A stretch of 22,206 nt of DNA from Erysipelotrichaceae bacterium (GTDB lineage: Bacteria > Bacillota_I > Bacilli_A > Erysipelotrichales > Erysipelotrichaceae). Below, one piece after another: positions 7,105 through 15,495 of this stretch (the stretch's first letter is position 1; the number at the start of each line of letters is the position of its first letter). Under the pieces are notes generated by a model. That model did not search any database and had not been told where the DNA came from. It saw only the letters and a program-made list of their open reading frames with translations. Location: contig JAEDOA010000013.1 of the NCBI GenBank assembly GCA_016302195.1, positions 1 through 22,206 of the forward strand, read 5' to 3'. The translations under genes and the position numbers were made by a program.

Positions 7105-7575
7105 ATGAAGGTAACTTTAGCAAGAGTTGATGAAAGATTAATCCATGGCCAGGTAATGACTGCCTGGTGCAAAAAATGCTGGATAAAAACAATTATTCTA
7201 GTAGATAAGGAGATTGCTCAAGATGAATTTATGATATCAGTACTTGAAATGAGCGCACCGGCAGGCGTAAAAGTTATTGTTAAATCTCCTAGTGATGCTG
7301 TTGCTTTATTAGCTAATGATAGCAGCGATGATAGCACTTTATTATTATTTAAAGATATTAACAATGTCGATGAACTGGTTAAACACGGTTACCCATTGAA
7401 AGAATTGAATATAGGCAATGTTGGCTCTTCTTCAATTAGAAAGCCTATTACAAGAGAAGTATATGTTTCCCAACAGGAAAAAGAGATATTGAGAAACCTG
7501 TCTCAGTCTGGTGTTAATGTTTATATTCAAAAACTTCCAGGCGATAACAGCGTTGATATTATGACAAAAATATAA
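7105..7575 (+). CDS. PTS EIIB component, mannose/sorbose family
   Basis: This 156-residue protein has the hallmark start of the sorbose-subfamily EIIB: RVDERLIHGQV, with His14 as the phosphorylated residue. EIIB takes phosphate from EIIA and transfers it to the incoming sugar bound by the EIIC/EIID membrane pair. The gene starts one base after the EIIA stop (TAA-T-ATG), indicating translational coupling. The specific sugar cannot be deduced; mannose-family systems include mannose, sorbose, fructose, N-acetylgalactosamine and glycated amino-acid transporters. Confidence 0.93.
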   Translation: MKVTLARVDERLIHGQVMTAWCKKCWIKTIILVDKEIAQDEFMISVLEMSAPAGVKVIVKSPSDAVALLANDSSDDSTLLLFKDINNVDELVKHGYPLKELNIGNVGSSSIRKPITREVYVSQQEKEILRNLSQSGVNVYIQKLPGDNSVDIMTKI

Positions 7576-7605
7576 ATTTATTTAGGAAAGGAAAGGAGAT
7601 AATTT

Positions 7606-8352
7606 ATGTTTTTACAAGCATTTATAATGGCTTTATTGGCAATGCTATCTAAATGTGGAATGCCAATGTGGTCAAGATGGTCATTAGGTATGGGTGCACC
7701 ATTAATTGCCGGTTTCTTAAACGGTATTATTATGGGTGACATTCCATATGGTTTACAGATGGGTGCATCTATTATGTTGGTTTATGTAGGTGTTGCCGTT
7801 ATTGGTGGAGCTATTTCAGCTGACCCTATGTTAGGAGGCTGGCTTGGTGTAACAGCAAGTATGATGGCTCATTCAGATCCACAAGTAGGTATTACAGTAG
7901 CAACTACATTGGGTGTATTAGGTTCAGTTATTTCACCATTTGAAAGAACATTAAATACTACTTGGGTAGCAAGAGCTCATAAATATGCTGAAGATGGCAA
8001 TACTAAGGGCGTTCAGTTGATGGCAACAATTGCACCTATGTTAGTTGCATTTGTAATTTATTTTATTCCTGGCTTTATCATGCTATACTTTGGAGCTCCA
8101 GCTCTTGAATCAATCTTAGCTAAGGTTCCTGCAAAAGTTACAACTGCATTAGCTACTGTAGGTCATATTTTGCCAGCATTAGGTTTAGGTATGTTAATGA
8201 ACTTGTTATTCAAGTCATCATTAGTTCCATTCTTAATTTTCGGTTTCGTTGCTACAGCATATTTGAAACTTGGAACAATGCCAGTAGCATTCATTGGTGT
8301 AGGTTTCGCTATCATGCACTATATGTATTCAAGAAAGGAGAGTGCTCAATAA
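7606..8352 (+). CDS. PTS EIIC membrane component, mannose/sorbose family
   Basis: This 248-residue, very hydrophobic protein matches the sorbose-specific EIIC family in length and in its Gly-rich membrane segments (GMGAPLIAGFLNGIIMGDIPYGLQMGA, given here only as the region about 28-54, then SADPMLGGWLG near 71-81). It forms the sugar channel together with EIID. A strong RBS (GAAAGGAGAT, 7591-7600) precedes the ATG, and it follows EIIB by 30 bp. It lacks the large extra domains found in some single-chain PTS permeases. Confidence 0.9.
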   Translation: MFLQAFIMALLAMLSKCGMPMWSRWSLGMGAPLIAGFLNGIIMGDIPYGLQMGASIMLVYVGVAVIGGAISADPMLGGWLGVTASMMAHSDPQVGITVATTLGVLGSVISPFERTLNTTWVARAHKYAEDGNTKGVQLMATIAPMLVAFVIYFIPGFIMLYFGAPALESILAKVPAKVTTALATVGHILPALGLGMLMNLLFKSSLVPFLIFGFVATAYLKLGTMPVAFIGVGFAIMHYMYSRKESAQ

Positions 8353-8353
8353 T

Positions 8354-9163
8354 ATGAAAACATTAAGTAAAAAGACTCTTACTAAATCTTGGTTAAACTG
8401 GGTAAGCTTTGGACAACAGTGTTACAACTATGAAATCATGCAGGGTTTAGGCTTCACCAGCAGTATGCTTCCAGTCATTGAAGAACTATATCCAGATGAT
8501 AAAGAAGCTAAGAAAGAAGCTATTGAAAGACATTTAACATATTACAATACAGAAAACAACTGGGGTGCTGCAGTTAGTGGTATCGTCGCTTCAATGGAAG
8601 AAGAAAGAGCAAACGGAGCTGATATCTCTGATGGTTCTATCAACTCATTAAAAGCTGCTTTGTCAGGCCCATTAGCTGGTATTGGTGATACTGTTACTCA
8701 ATCATTGGTTAAAACTGTACTATTAGGTATCTGCTGTGATTTAGCATTAAGCGGCAGTGTTTTAGGACCTATCCTATTCTTCGTATTAATGTCTTGTTAT
8801 ACTTTAGGATTAAGCCATTATGTTTACTTCTTAGGCTATAAGCAAGGTAAGTCTTCTGTAGCTAAATTATTATCAAATGGTAAATTAGCAGAAGTTACTG
8901 AAGCTTTAGGTGTATTAGGTATGATGGTTGTTGGTTCATTAATTGCTTCAAGTGTAGGCGTTAATACTCCACTTGTAATTTCATTAGGTCAAACTTCAGT
9001 AGCATTACAAGGAATTTTGGATGCTATTTGTCCTAAACTATTACCACTTGCCAGTGTAATTGGCTGTTATTTCTTAGTAAATAAGGGTGTTAAACCTATT
9101 AAGATTATCGGTTTATTATTCATCGTTGGTATAGTTGGCGGATTAATCGGTATTTTAGGATAA
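8354..9163 (+). CDS. PTS EIID membrane component, mannose family
   Basis: This 269-residue protein shows typical EIID features: the LTKSWLNWVSFGQQCYNYE start, an EELYPDDKEAKKEAIERHLTYYNTE-type region (around 38-63), and the conserved SGPLAGIGDTVTQS stretch (about 103-116) before the C-terminal membrane segments. EIID partners EIIC and is found only in mannose-family PTS. The ATG at 8354 sits one base after the EIIC stop. The upstream in-frame GTG at 8342 almost touches the GGAG motif, so it is a poor start. The GGAG-to-ATG distance for 8354 is 13 bp, somewhat long, suggesting coupling to EIIC translation. Confidence 0.92.
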   Translation: MKTLSKKTLTKSWLNWVSFGQQCYNYEIMQGLGFTSSMLPVIEELYPDDKEAKKEAIERHLTYYNTENNWGAAVSGIVASMEEERANGADISDGSINSLKAALSGPLAGIGDTVTQSLVKTVLLGICCDLALSGSVLGPILFFVLMSCYTLGLSHYVYFLGYKQGKSSVAKLLSNGKLAEVTEALGVLGMMVVGSLIASSVGVNTPLVISLGQTSVALQGILDAICPKLLPLASVIGCYFLVNKGVKPIKIIGLLFIVGIVGGLIGILG

Positions 9164-9201
9164 AAAAACAAAGAATAATTAGTCGATAAGGAGGATTTTC
9201 A

Positions 9202-10017
9202 ATGCAAAGAGATTTGATGGCTGAACACGTTAAAAGATTTAACGGTGTTAGTAAACCAATTATTGGATGTCTGCATTTGAGAGCATTACCTGCTACACCA
9301 ATGTATGATCCAAACTATTCAATCGAGCAGCATATTGCTGATTTAAAAAGAGAAGCTCATATTTTAATGGACTTAGGATTCGATGGCGCTGTGTTCGCAA
9401 ATGAGGCTGATTACCCTTATGTGGAAAACATTGGGCCAGGTGCTTTAGCTGCTTATACTCATATCGTTAGCAGAGTCGCTGAAGAGTTAACTATTCCATT
9501 TGGTGTAGGAATAATGAATGATCCTGTTTCAGCAATTTCAGTTGCGAAAGCTGTAGGAGCAACTTTTGTAAGAGGCTTCTTCTGCGGTCAACAATATGGC
9601 AACTATGGACCAATAATTAAGACTCCTGGTGAAATCTTTAGATATGCTAAAAGCATTGGCGCAGAAAATATTGGAATATATACAAGCTTTGAACCACATA
9701 ATGGTTCAAGTATTGACAGCCGTACTTTTGAGGAAATAGCTGGTTCACTATATAAAGATGTTCCAGTTGCTGGTTATTCATTAAATGGTCCGAAAAAAGG
9801 TCAGGCAATTGAAGATAGTAATATTGCTATTTGTAAAAAATTATATCCAAATATTCCAATTTCTTTCAATAATGGCGCAAATCCATCAAATATTAAGGAA
9901 ATGCTGAAGTATTGTGATATGGTAGTTGTTGGTACAACTTTAAAGAAAGATCATTATCTATACAATCCTATCGATTATGATAATGCTAAAGAATTTATCT
10001 TAGCAGCTAGAAAGTAA
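9202..10017 (+). CDS. BtpA/SgcQ-family TIM-barrel protein
   Basis: This 271-residue protein resembles the BtpA family, which includes E. coli SgcQ. Recognisable parts are IIGCLHLRALPATP (20-33), the FDGAVFANEADYPY stretch (about 69-82), PFGVGIMNDP (near 107), ATFVRGFFCGQQYGNYGP (near 125-142) and VVVGTTLKK (near 246). BtpA itself is linked to photosystem I assembly in cyanobacteria, which is irrelevant here. SgcQ-type members sit in PTS sugar operons with no settled reaction. Being the fifth gene of this operon (RBS AAGGAGG, 38-bp gap after EIID) it likely acts on the phosphorylated product of the PTS. A terminator follows immediately. Confidence 0.82.
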   Translation: MQRDLMAEHVKRFNGVSKPIIGCLHLRALPATPMYDPNYSIEQHIADLKREAHILMDLGFDGAVFANEADYPYVENIGPGALAAYTHIVSRVAEELTIPFGVGIMNDPVSAISVAKAVGATFVRGFFCGQQYGNYGPIIKTPGEIFRYAKSIGAENIGIYTSFEPHNGSSIDSRTFEEIAGSLYKDVPVAGYSLNGPKKGQAIEDSNIAICKKLYPNIPISFNNGANPSNIKEMLKYCDMVVVGTTLKKDHYLYNPIDYDNAKEFILAARK

Positions 10018-10026
10018 TTATTAGAC

Positions 10027-10057
10027 AAAGGGCCAGCAAATAATGCTGGCTCTTTTT
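10027..10057 (+). terminator. Rho-independent terminator after the PTS/SgcQ-like operon
   Basis: GCCAGC (10032-10037) pairs with GCTGGC (10045-10050) around a 7-nt loop. The stem is extended outward by AAAGG/TCTTT pairing and followed by a T-run (10053-10057). It lies directly before the HAD gene's ribosome binding site, so the HAD gene may be expressed by read-through. Confidence 0.8.
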
Positions 10058-10069
10058 AAGGAGACTATT

Positions 10070-10864
10070 ATGAAAAAATATCGTGCAGCTATATTTGATA
10101 TTGACGATACTTTATATGATTCAAAAACTAAAACTTTTATCAACAGTTCAATAGAAGGAATCAAAAAATTACAGGAGAATAAAGTTAAAGTAATACTGGC
10201 TACAGGAAGGCCTCCGCAGACCGCCTCAGCTATTTTTCAATATGGAGTTAAACCTGATTACATTGTCTGTGTTAACGGGCATATCATTTTAAACGAAGAT
10301 AACCAGATTATCCACCAGTGTACCTTCTCAAAGGATTTAGTAAATAGAATATATCAATATTGTTTGGAAAATGATATTGGATTATTATGGAAATATCCTG
10401 ATTTGACCTATGAGTATATCCATAAGGATGTTTTTAATAATTTTTATTACAAAACCAAAGACTCAATCAAAAAAGTAGTATTTGATATCAAAGATGAACA
10501 TAAAAGACGTTGTCCAAACGGAGGATGTTTAGGCTGTAGCAGTAAAAAAGCCGATGTCTTTAATGCTCATTTTGCTAGAGAAGCAGTAGCGATAAAAATT
10601 GATGAATTATCCAGTGATTTACTGCTTTATGGAGTAAACAAATTATCAGGGGTAAAAACAGTTTTAGAAAAAGAAAAGATAGGCTTTCATCAATGCATTG
10701 GCTTTGGCGATAATAACAACGATTTGGAAATTTTAAGTGAGGTCAAAACAAGCGTGGCCGTTGGCAATGGGTCTGAACAATTAAAACAAAAAGTGGATTA
10801 CATAACTGATGATATAGCTGATGATGGAGTATATAAGGCTTTAGTTAAGTTCGGTTTGATTTGA
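10070..10864 (+). CDS. Cof-type HAD phosphatase with a Cys-rich cap insertion
   Basis: This 264-residue HAD-superfamily hydrolase has all four motifs: DIDDT with nucleophile Asp10 and acid Asp12, TGR (45-47), Lys191 (NKLSG), and GDNNND with Asp214 and Asp218. The long cap between motifs II and III marks it as Cof/type IIB, usually sugar-phosphate or nucleotide phosphatases. Unusual for the type is Cys148-X4-Cys153-X2-Cys156 in the cap (RRCPNGGCLGC), which could bind a metal. The ATG at 10070 with AAGGAG (10058-10063) is preferred; an upstream in-frame ATG at 10043 falls in the terminator loop and has no ribosome binding site. Its position after the PTS operon suggests dephosphorylation of a related sugar phosphate, which is inference. 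Confidence 0.85.
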   Translation: MKKYRAAIFDIDDTLYDSKTKTFINSSIEGIKKLQENKVKVILATGRPPQTASAIFQYGVKPDYIVCVNGHIILNEDNQIIHQCTFSKDLVNRIYQYCLENDIGLLWKYPDLTYEYIHKDVFNNFYYKTKDSIKKVVFDIKDEHKRRCPNGGCLGCSSKKADVFNAHFAREAVAIKIDELSSDLLLYGVNKLSGVKTVLEKEKIGFHQCIGFGDNNNDLEILSEVKTSVAVGNGSEQLKQKVDYITDDIADDGVYKALVKFGLI

Positions 10865-10889
10865 GAAAACTGATCGGAAATACTATAAT
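10861..10889 (+). promoter_or_regulatory. Sigma-A promoter of the alpha/beta hydrolase gene
   Basis: TTGAGA (10861-10866, overlapping the HAD stop codon), 17 bp, then a perfect TATAAT (10884-10889). The predicted start near 10896 excludes the GTG at 10895 as a translation start. Confidence 0.65.
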
Positions 10890-10915
10890 TAGTAGTGAAG
10901 AGAGGCAGACTGAAA

Positions 10916-11599
10916 ATGAGATTATTTAATTTTAAGAAGAAACAAAAACCTGTTGTTATCACTATTCATGGTTTTGGTAAAAGAATGCATCATCAATTTG
11001 ATTCTATAAGCGATTTTTTAAGAAAAAATGGTTATGATGTAATTCAGTTCGATTTATTCGATTATAACAATTACCAGGATGTTGACTATAAGATTTGGAT
11101 AGAAAGAGCCGAACAACAAGTTAGGGAGGCTCAAAAGAAATACCATAACAATATTGTTTTGTTTGGCTATTCAATGGGTGGAGTCATAGCTACTTATCTA
11201 GCTACTGTATTTCCTGTCAAAAAATTGATTTTATCAGCACCTGCTTATCAGTATCTGGATATGGGCAAAATTGTTGATTATGGTATTAATTCAATTAAAA
11301 AGGCAGCTGGTAAGCCATTAGACCCTGATGCTTTTACTAGTTTGCAGACAAAGGCATTTCAGGATGTAGTCGCCCAATGCAAACAGTTTATTCCATATGT
11401 TGATTGCCCTGTATTTTTAATGCATGGAAGCGATGATCAGACAATAGCATTAGAGTCATCAAAAAAAGCCTTCCAGCAGTTCAAATGCGAAAAGAATATG
11501 GTTACAGTAGAAGGTGGTGGACATCATATGTTTTACCAGCAGCCAACTGAGCATTTCTGTCACCAGCTTGTATTAATGGAACTGGAATCAATTAAGTAG
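10916..11599 (+). CDS. Alpha/beta-fold hydrolase (esterase/lipase-like)
   Basis: This 227-residue alpha/beta hydrolase has an oxyanion-side HGFG (18-21), the nucleophile elbow GYSMGG with Ser86, an acid at Asp174 in HGSDDQTI and a catalytic His at 203 or 204 in GGGHHMF. No signal peptide is visible, so it should be cytoplasmic. It looks like small serine hydrolases that cleave carboxyl esters; the substrate is unknown. The ATG at 10916 with AGAGAGG (10899-10905) is chosen because the in-frame GTG at 10895 coincides with the predicted transcription start. It has its own promoter and terminator, so it is a single-gene unit between the two transport loci. Confidence 0.82.
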   Translation: MRLFNFKKKQKPVVITIHGFGKRMHHQFDSISDFLRKNGYDVIQFDLFDYNNYQDVDYKIWIERAEQQVREAQKKYHNNIVLFGYSMGGVIATYLATVFPVKKLILSAPAYQYLDMGKIVDYGINSIKKAAGKPLDPDAFTSLQTKAFQDVVAQCKQFIPYVDCPVFLMHGSDDQTIALESSKKAFQQFKCEKNMVTVEGGGHHMFYQQPTEHFCHQLVLMELESIK

Positions 11600-11625
11600 T
11601 TTTTTCTAAAAGAACTACTTTTTTT
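11594..11625 (+). terminator. Rho-independent terminator after the alpha/beta hydrolase
   Basis: AAGTAGTT (11594-11601) pairs perfectly with AACTACTT (11613-11620), followed by a T-run to 11625. The hydrolase stop codon lies inside the left arm. Confidence 0.75.
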
Positions 11626-11711
11626 CATTATTTGATAGACATAATTGCTGTTATTAAGGTAAAATAGTACAGATATAAAGATATCACAAAATATTTATTC
11701 AAGGAGGAAAC

Positions 11712-12797
11712 ATGAAAAAGGTATTAGCAATCTTGTTAATTGTTTCAATGGCTATCAGTATGGTTGGCTGTTCAAACGAAAACAATAACGGGACAAATGG
11801 AGGCAAAGGAAAAATTTGCTTTATCGCAACTCAGCTTGGTGACTTATCATTCAACGATAATGGTTGGGATGGTATTCAAAGAGTTGGAAGCAAATATGGT
11901 TACGAAGTTAAAGTAATCGAATCAGGCATGGATTCATCAAAGTATGAAACAGCATTCTTGGATTTGTGCGAATCAGATTATAATTATATCGTTTCTCAAT
12001 CTGGTAATGGTTGGGGCGACATCGTATTCAAATATGCAGCAGAATATCCTGAAAAGAAATTCATCGTATTTGACTGTGCAAAAACTACAACAGTACCTGC
12101 TGATAACGTTTTATGTATCGCATATTGCGCTAACGAAGGTTCATATTTAGTTGGTTATGTTTGCGCTGCAATGAGTCAGACTGGCAAAATTGCTACTGGA
12201 GCAAATAGAGATAATCCAAATATCAACGATTTCTTTACAGGCTTTATTAATGGTGCATTACAATATAATCCAGAAATCAAAGTTGCTACTGCATATAATA
12301 CAGTTCCAGGTGATGCAACTGCTATGGGCGAAATTGCTGAGCAGTTATTCAATGCTGGTGTAGATGTAATGTTCTCAGTTGCCGGTGCTGCAGGATTGGG
12401 AATCTTTAAGAGTGCTTATGAAAAGAATAAATTAGCAGTAGGGGTTGACTCAGATCAGTATTTAACATATTCTAATTCAGAAACTCCAGAATTGGCTACA
12501 GTTATCATGACTAGTATGATTAAGAATATTGGGGATACTTTAGTATCAACATTTGATGCTATTGAAAACGGAACTGTTCAATGGGGCAGCTTATCAGTAT
12601 TAGGTATTAAAGAAGGCGGCGTTGCTTTAGCTGACAATGAAAACTATCAGAAGTTAGTTGGCGAAGATGTTAGAAAGAGTGTTAACGAGTTAATCGACCA
12701 GATTAAAAATGGTGAAATAACTATTCCATCTTACTTTGATTTTACTGATGATGCTCAATTCCGTGATTTAGTTAATTCTGTATCAATCAACAATTAA
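11712..12797 (+). CDS. BMP/PnrA-family nucleoside-binding lipoprotein of an ABC importer
   Basis: This 361-residue protein begins with a lipoprotein signal (MKKVLAILLIVSMAISMVGC), with Cys20 as the lipidation site. The mature part is a BMP-family binding protein: GKICFIATQLGDLSFNDNGW matches the conserved start in which the D-x-SFN motif contacts the ligand, and VDVMFSVAGAAGLG (near 218-231) and GVDSDQY (near 244) are further family signatures. Characterised members bind purine nucleosides. It should be anchored to the outer face of the membrane and feed the ATPase and permeases downstream. Strong RBS AAGGAGG at 11701. The terminator after it should make it more abundant than the membrane parts. 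Confidence 0.9.
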   Translation: MKKVLAILLIVSMAISMVGCSNENNNGTNGGKGKICFIATQLGDLSFNDNGWDGIQRVGSKYGYEVKVIESGMDSSKYETAFLDLCESDYNYIVSQSGNGWGDIVFKYAAEYPEKKFIVFDCAKTTTVPADNVLCIAYCANEGSYLVGYVCAAMSQTGKIATGANRDNPNINDFFTGFINGALQYNPEIKVATAYNTVPGDATAMGEIAEQLFNAGVDVMFSVAGAAGLGIFKSAYEKNKLAVGVDSDQYLTYSNSETPELATVIMTSMIKNIGDTLVSTFDAIENGTVQWGSLSVLGIKEGGVALADNENYQKLVGEDVRKSVNELIDQIKNGEITIPSYFDFTDDAQFRDLVNSVSINN

Positions 12798-12811
12798 TTT
12801 GCTTGTAAAAG

Positions 12812-12841
12812 GGTGAGCTGTAGTTTTGCTCACCTTTTTTT
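12812..12841 (+). terminator. Terminator between the binding protein and transporter genes
   Basis: GGTGAGC (12812-12818) pairs with GCTCACC (12828-12834) around a 9-nt loop, followed by seven T (12835-12841). No promoter is evident before the ATPase ATG at 12858, so the downstream genes are likely read by partial read-through, which is common for ABC importers. Confidence 0.85.
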
Positions 12842-12857
12842 CTAGAAAGAGGGATTT

Positions 12858-14408
12858 ATGTCAAAAGAAATATTGAAAATGCAGAACATAACAAAGATCT
12901 ATGGAAACGGCTTTGTTGCTAATAAGGATATTAGTTTTACCGTAAAGGAAAAGGAAATTCACGCCCTCGTTGGAGAAAACGGCGCTGGAAAAACAACCTT
13001 AATGAAAATTCTTTTTGGTATGGAACAACCTCAAAGTGGACATATTTATATTGACGGAAAACTTGTCAGCTTTGCTAATTCCATCGAAGCAATTGCAGCA
13101 GGTATTGGAATGGTGCATCAGCATTTTATGTTATCTGATTCTTTGACAGTAGCGGAGAATGTTGTCTTGGGAATGGAACCACTAAATGGCTTGGTGGTAG
13201 ATAAAAAAGCAGCAGAAAAGTTAACTCAGCAAATATCTGATAAATACAATCTAAAGGTTAATGCCACAAGCAAGGTAAAGGATCTCAGCGTTGGTCAAAA
13301 GCAAAAGGTGGAAATCATTAAGGCTTTAGCACGTGATGCCAAGATTCTAGTTCTCGATGAACCAACAGCGGTGTTGACACCGCAGGAAACAGAAGAGCTA
13401 TTCCAACAAATCAAAGTATTAAGAGAAAATGGACACTCAATTATTTTTATTTCTCACAAGCTTGATGAGGTAGTTTCATTATGCGATTGGGTTACGGTAT
13501 TGAGAAGAGGAGAGGTCGTAGCATCTGTTTCTATTGAAGGCTTGAGTCAGCAAAAAATCTCAAGACTGATGGTTGGAAGAGATGTTGTAACAACAATTAA
13601 TAAGGAAAAGCCGGTATTAAAAAATCGGGTTTTACAAATGGAAAATGTCACATCAGTAAATGATGAAGGAAAAAAAGTATTAGATAATGTTTCTCTATCA
13701 GTATATCAAGGTGAAGTTGTTGGTATTGCTGGTATTGAAGGCAACGGGCAAAGTGAAATAGCCAATGTTATTACTGGGGTGTGTGAGTATCAGTTTGGTA
13801 AGATAACAGTAAATGGTGTTGATATAAAAGATAAAAGCATTAAGGAAATAAGAAATATAGGTGTATCACATATTTCAGAGGATAGATTAATATATGGCTC
13901 AGCTGCGGATTTAAGCATAAAGGAAAATCTGATTATTGATCGAGTTGATAAATCAGAGTTTAAAACTGGCCCGTTTATTAGCGATAAAAAGGTCAATAAA
14001 TTCGTTGATGAGTGCATTAAGTATTTTGAAATTGCCTGTGATGATCGCAATGAGCCAATTAGAATGCTTTCAGGTGGCAATATGCAAAAGGTAATTGTTG
14101 CTAGAGAATTTACATCTAATGCTTCGCTAATAGTAGCAAATCAGCCTACTCGAGGGGTAGATATTGGCACTTGTGACATGATAAGAAGAGAAATGATTAG
14201 AAAAACAAGAGAAGAAAATGTGGCAGCAATTCTAATAAGTGCGGATTTAAATGAAGTTATCGAGGCTAGTGATAGATTAATAGTTATGTATAATGGCCAG
14301 ATAGTTGCCTATTTTTCCGACAGCAGCTCTATTAATGAACAGCAGTTAGGTGAATATATGCTAGGACTTAAAAAGATGAGCGATGATCAGATAAGAGAGG
14401 TATATTGA
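12858..14408 (+). CDS. Double-domain ATPase of the nucleoside ABC importer
   Basis: This 516-residue protein carries two ABC ATPase domains, the length and layout of the RbsA/YufO (NupO) type. The first domain has Walker A GENGAGKT (39-46), signature LSVGQ (143-147) and Walker B ILVLDEPT with Asp167/Glu168. The second has a degenerate Walker A GIEGNGQS (292-299), an intact signature LSGGN (404-408) and LIVANQPTRGVD where Asn-Gln replaces Asp-Glu (428-429). This asymmetry is normal for the family, with one active site hydrolysing ATP. RBS AAAGAGGG. The first permease starts one base after its TGA. Confidence 0.93.
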   Translation: MSKEILKMQNITKIYGNGFVANKDISFTVKEKEIHALVGENGAGKTTLMKILFGMEQPQSGHIYIDGKLVSFANSIEAIAAGIGMVHQHFMLSDSLTVAENVVLGMEPLNGLVVDKKAAEKLTQQISDKYNLKVNATSKVKDLSVGQKQKVEIIKALARDAKILVLDEPTAVLTPQETEELFQQIKVLRENGHSIIFISHKLDEVVSLCDWVTVLRRGEVVASVSIEGLSQQKISRLMVGRDVVTTINKEKPVLKNRVLQMENVTSVNDEGKKVLDNVSLSVYQGEVVGIAGIEGNGQSEIANVITGVCEYQFGKITVNGVDIKDKSIKEIRNIGVSHISEDRLIYGSAADLSIKENLIIDRVDKSEFKTGPFISDKKVNKFVDECIKYFEIACDDRNEPIRMLSGGNMQKVIVAREFTSNASLIVANQPTRGVDIGTCDMIRREMIRKTREENVAAILISADLNEVIEASDRLIVMYNGQIVAYFSDSSSINEQQLGEYMLGLKKMSDDQIREVY

Positions 14409-14409
14409 T

Positions 14410-15495
14410 ATGAAGAAAACTAGAAGAATTGAAATCTTATTTGAAATTTTGCGCATTATTTTTGCTATGGCAATTGCTTATCTTTTAGCAATGTTAGTTT
14501 TGCTATTTATTTCCAAAGAACCAATAGAGGCGATTAAAAGCTTTGCCTTTGGTCCGCTAACTAGTAAAAGACGTATTTCAAGTGTATTTGAGTTGATGAT
14601 TCCGTTTATGTTGACTGGAACAGGAATGTGTATGATGTATTCTGCTAATCGTTTTAACTTATCGGTGGAAGGTATCTTCCTTTTCTCAGGCTGTATAATT
14701 ACTTTATGTTCATTCTATCTTAATTTACCTAAGGTGTTATTCAGTTTAGTTCTTATTTTAATTGGAGCAGTTGTGGGAGGATTATTGGCCTTTATTCCTG
14801 CTGTTGGTAGAGAAAAACTTGGTGCTAATGAGGTAGTTATATCCATCATGCTCAATTATGCCTTGTTATATTTTTCCAACTTTATTTTAAGAAATTTCAT
14901 GTTGGATACTTCGGTTACTTATAGTGCCTCTTATCCAATTAAAGATGCTGCTAAATTGACAAGATTATTTAAGGGAACCCGATTACATACTGGCTTATTT
15001 GTGGCATTGCTTGTGGTTGTTTTGGGGTATTTGTTTTTATATAAAACCCCTATTGGGTTAAAAATCAGAAGCTGTGGTGCCAATGCCAGCTTTGCTAAAT
15101 ATGCGGGAATTAATGTGGCATTATACTGTATTATTGCCCAGGTAATAGGCGGGGCTTGCGCCGGTATTGGTGGAACTGTTCAAATATTGGGCTTATTTGA
15201 CCGATTCCAGTGGGACAGCTTAACTCAATATGGGTTTGATGGATTATTGGTATCAGTTCTAGCGAAAAGAAACCCAATTCTAGTACCTGTTGGAGCCTTC
15301 TTATTGGCATATCTAAGAATAGGGGCTGACATAGTGAATTATTCAACTGATGTTCCAGCTGAGTTTGTCAGTATCCTACAGGCTATAATAATTCTACTAG
15401 TTGCTGCTCAAGAGTTTTTAGGTGTAATGAAACGTAAGACAATATATAAAGCAGCAAGAAAAGAAATGATGTTAGAGAAAGGAGAGAGTAAGTAA
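14410..15495 (+). CDS. Nucleoside ABC importer permease 1 (YufP-like)
   Basis: This 361-residue integral membrane protein belongs to the branched-chain amino-acid/ribose-type permease family (BPD_transp_2). A long N-terminal membrane segment is followed by LMIPFMLTGTGMCMMYSANRFNLS-type sequence (about 65-88), the GANEVVISIMLNY coupling region (about 138-150) and GLKIRSCGANASFAKYAGI (about 217-235), all typical of YufP-like nucleoside permeases. It pairs with the second permease to form the channel. It overlaps the next gene by one base (TAATG), so it is translationally coupled. Confidence 0.9.
   Translation: MKKTRRIEILFEILRIIFAMAIAYLLAMLVLLFISKEPIEAIKSFAFGPLTSKRRISSVFELMIPFMLTGTGMCMMYSANRFNLSVEGIFLFSGCIITLCSFYLNLPKVLFSLVLILIGAVVGGLLAFIPAVGREKLGANEVVISIMLNYALLYFSNFILRNFMLDTSVTYSASYPIKDAAKLTRLFKGTRLHTGLFVALLVVVLGYLFLYKTPIGLKIRSCGANASFAKYAGINVALYCIIAQVIGGACAGIGGTVQILGLFDRFQWDSLTQYGFDGLLVSVLAKRNPILVPVGAFLLAYLRIGADIVNYSTDVPAEFVSILQAIIILLVAAQEFLGVMKRKTIYKAARKEMMLEKGESK

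Noticed and set aside
11632..11679. Promoter for the BMP lipoprotein (TTGATA, TAAAAT and TATAAA candidates)
   Set aside because: A promoter must exist after the upstream terminator, but no -35/-10 pair has acceptable spacing (22-23 bp or poor matches), so I do not place it.
13790..14080. Leftward 96-codon open frame inside the ABC ATPase
   Set aside because: It is antisense to the second ATP-binding domain, with no ribosome binding site or family resemblance.
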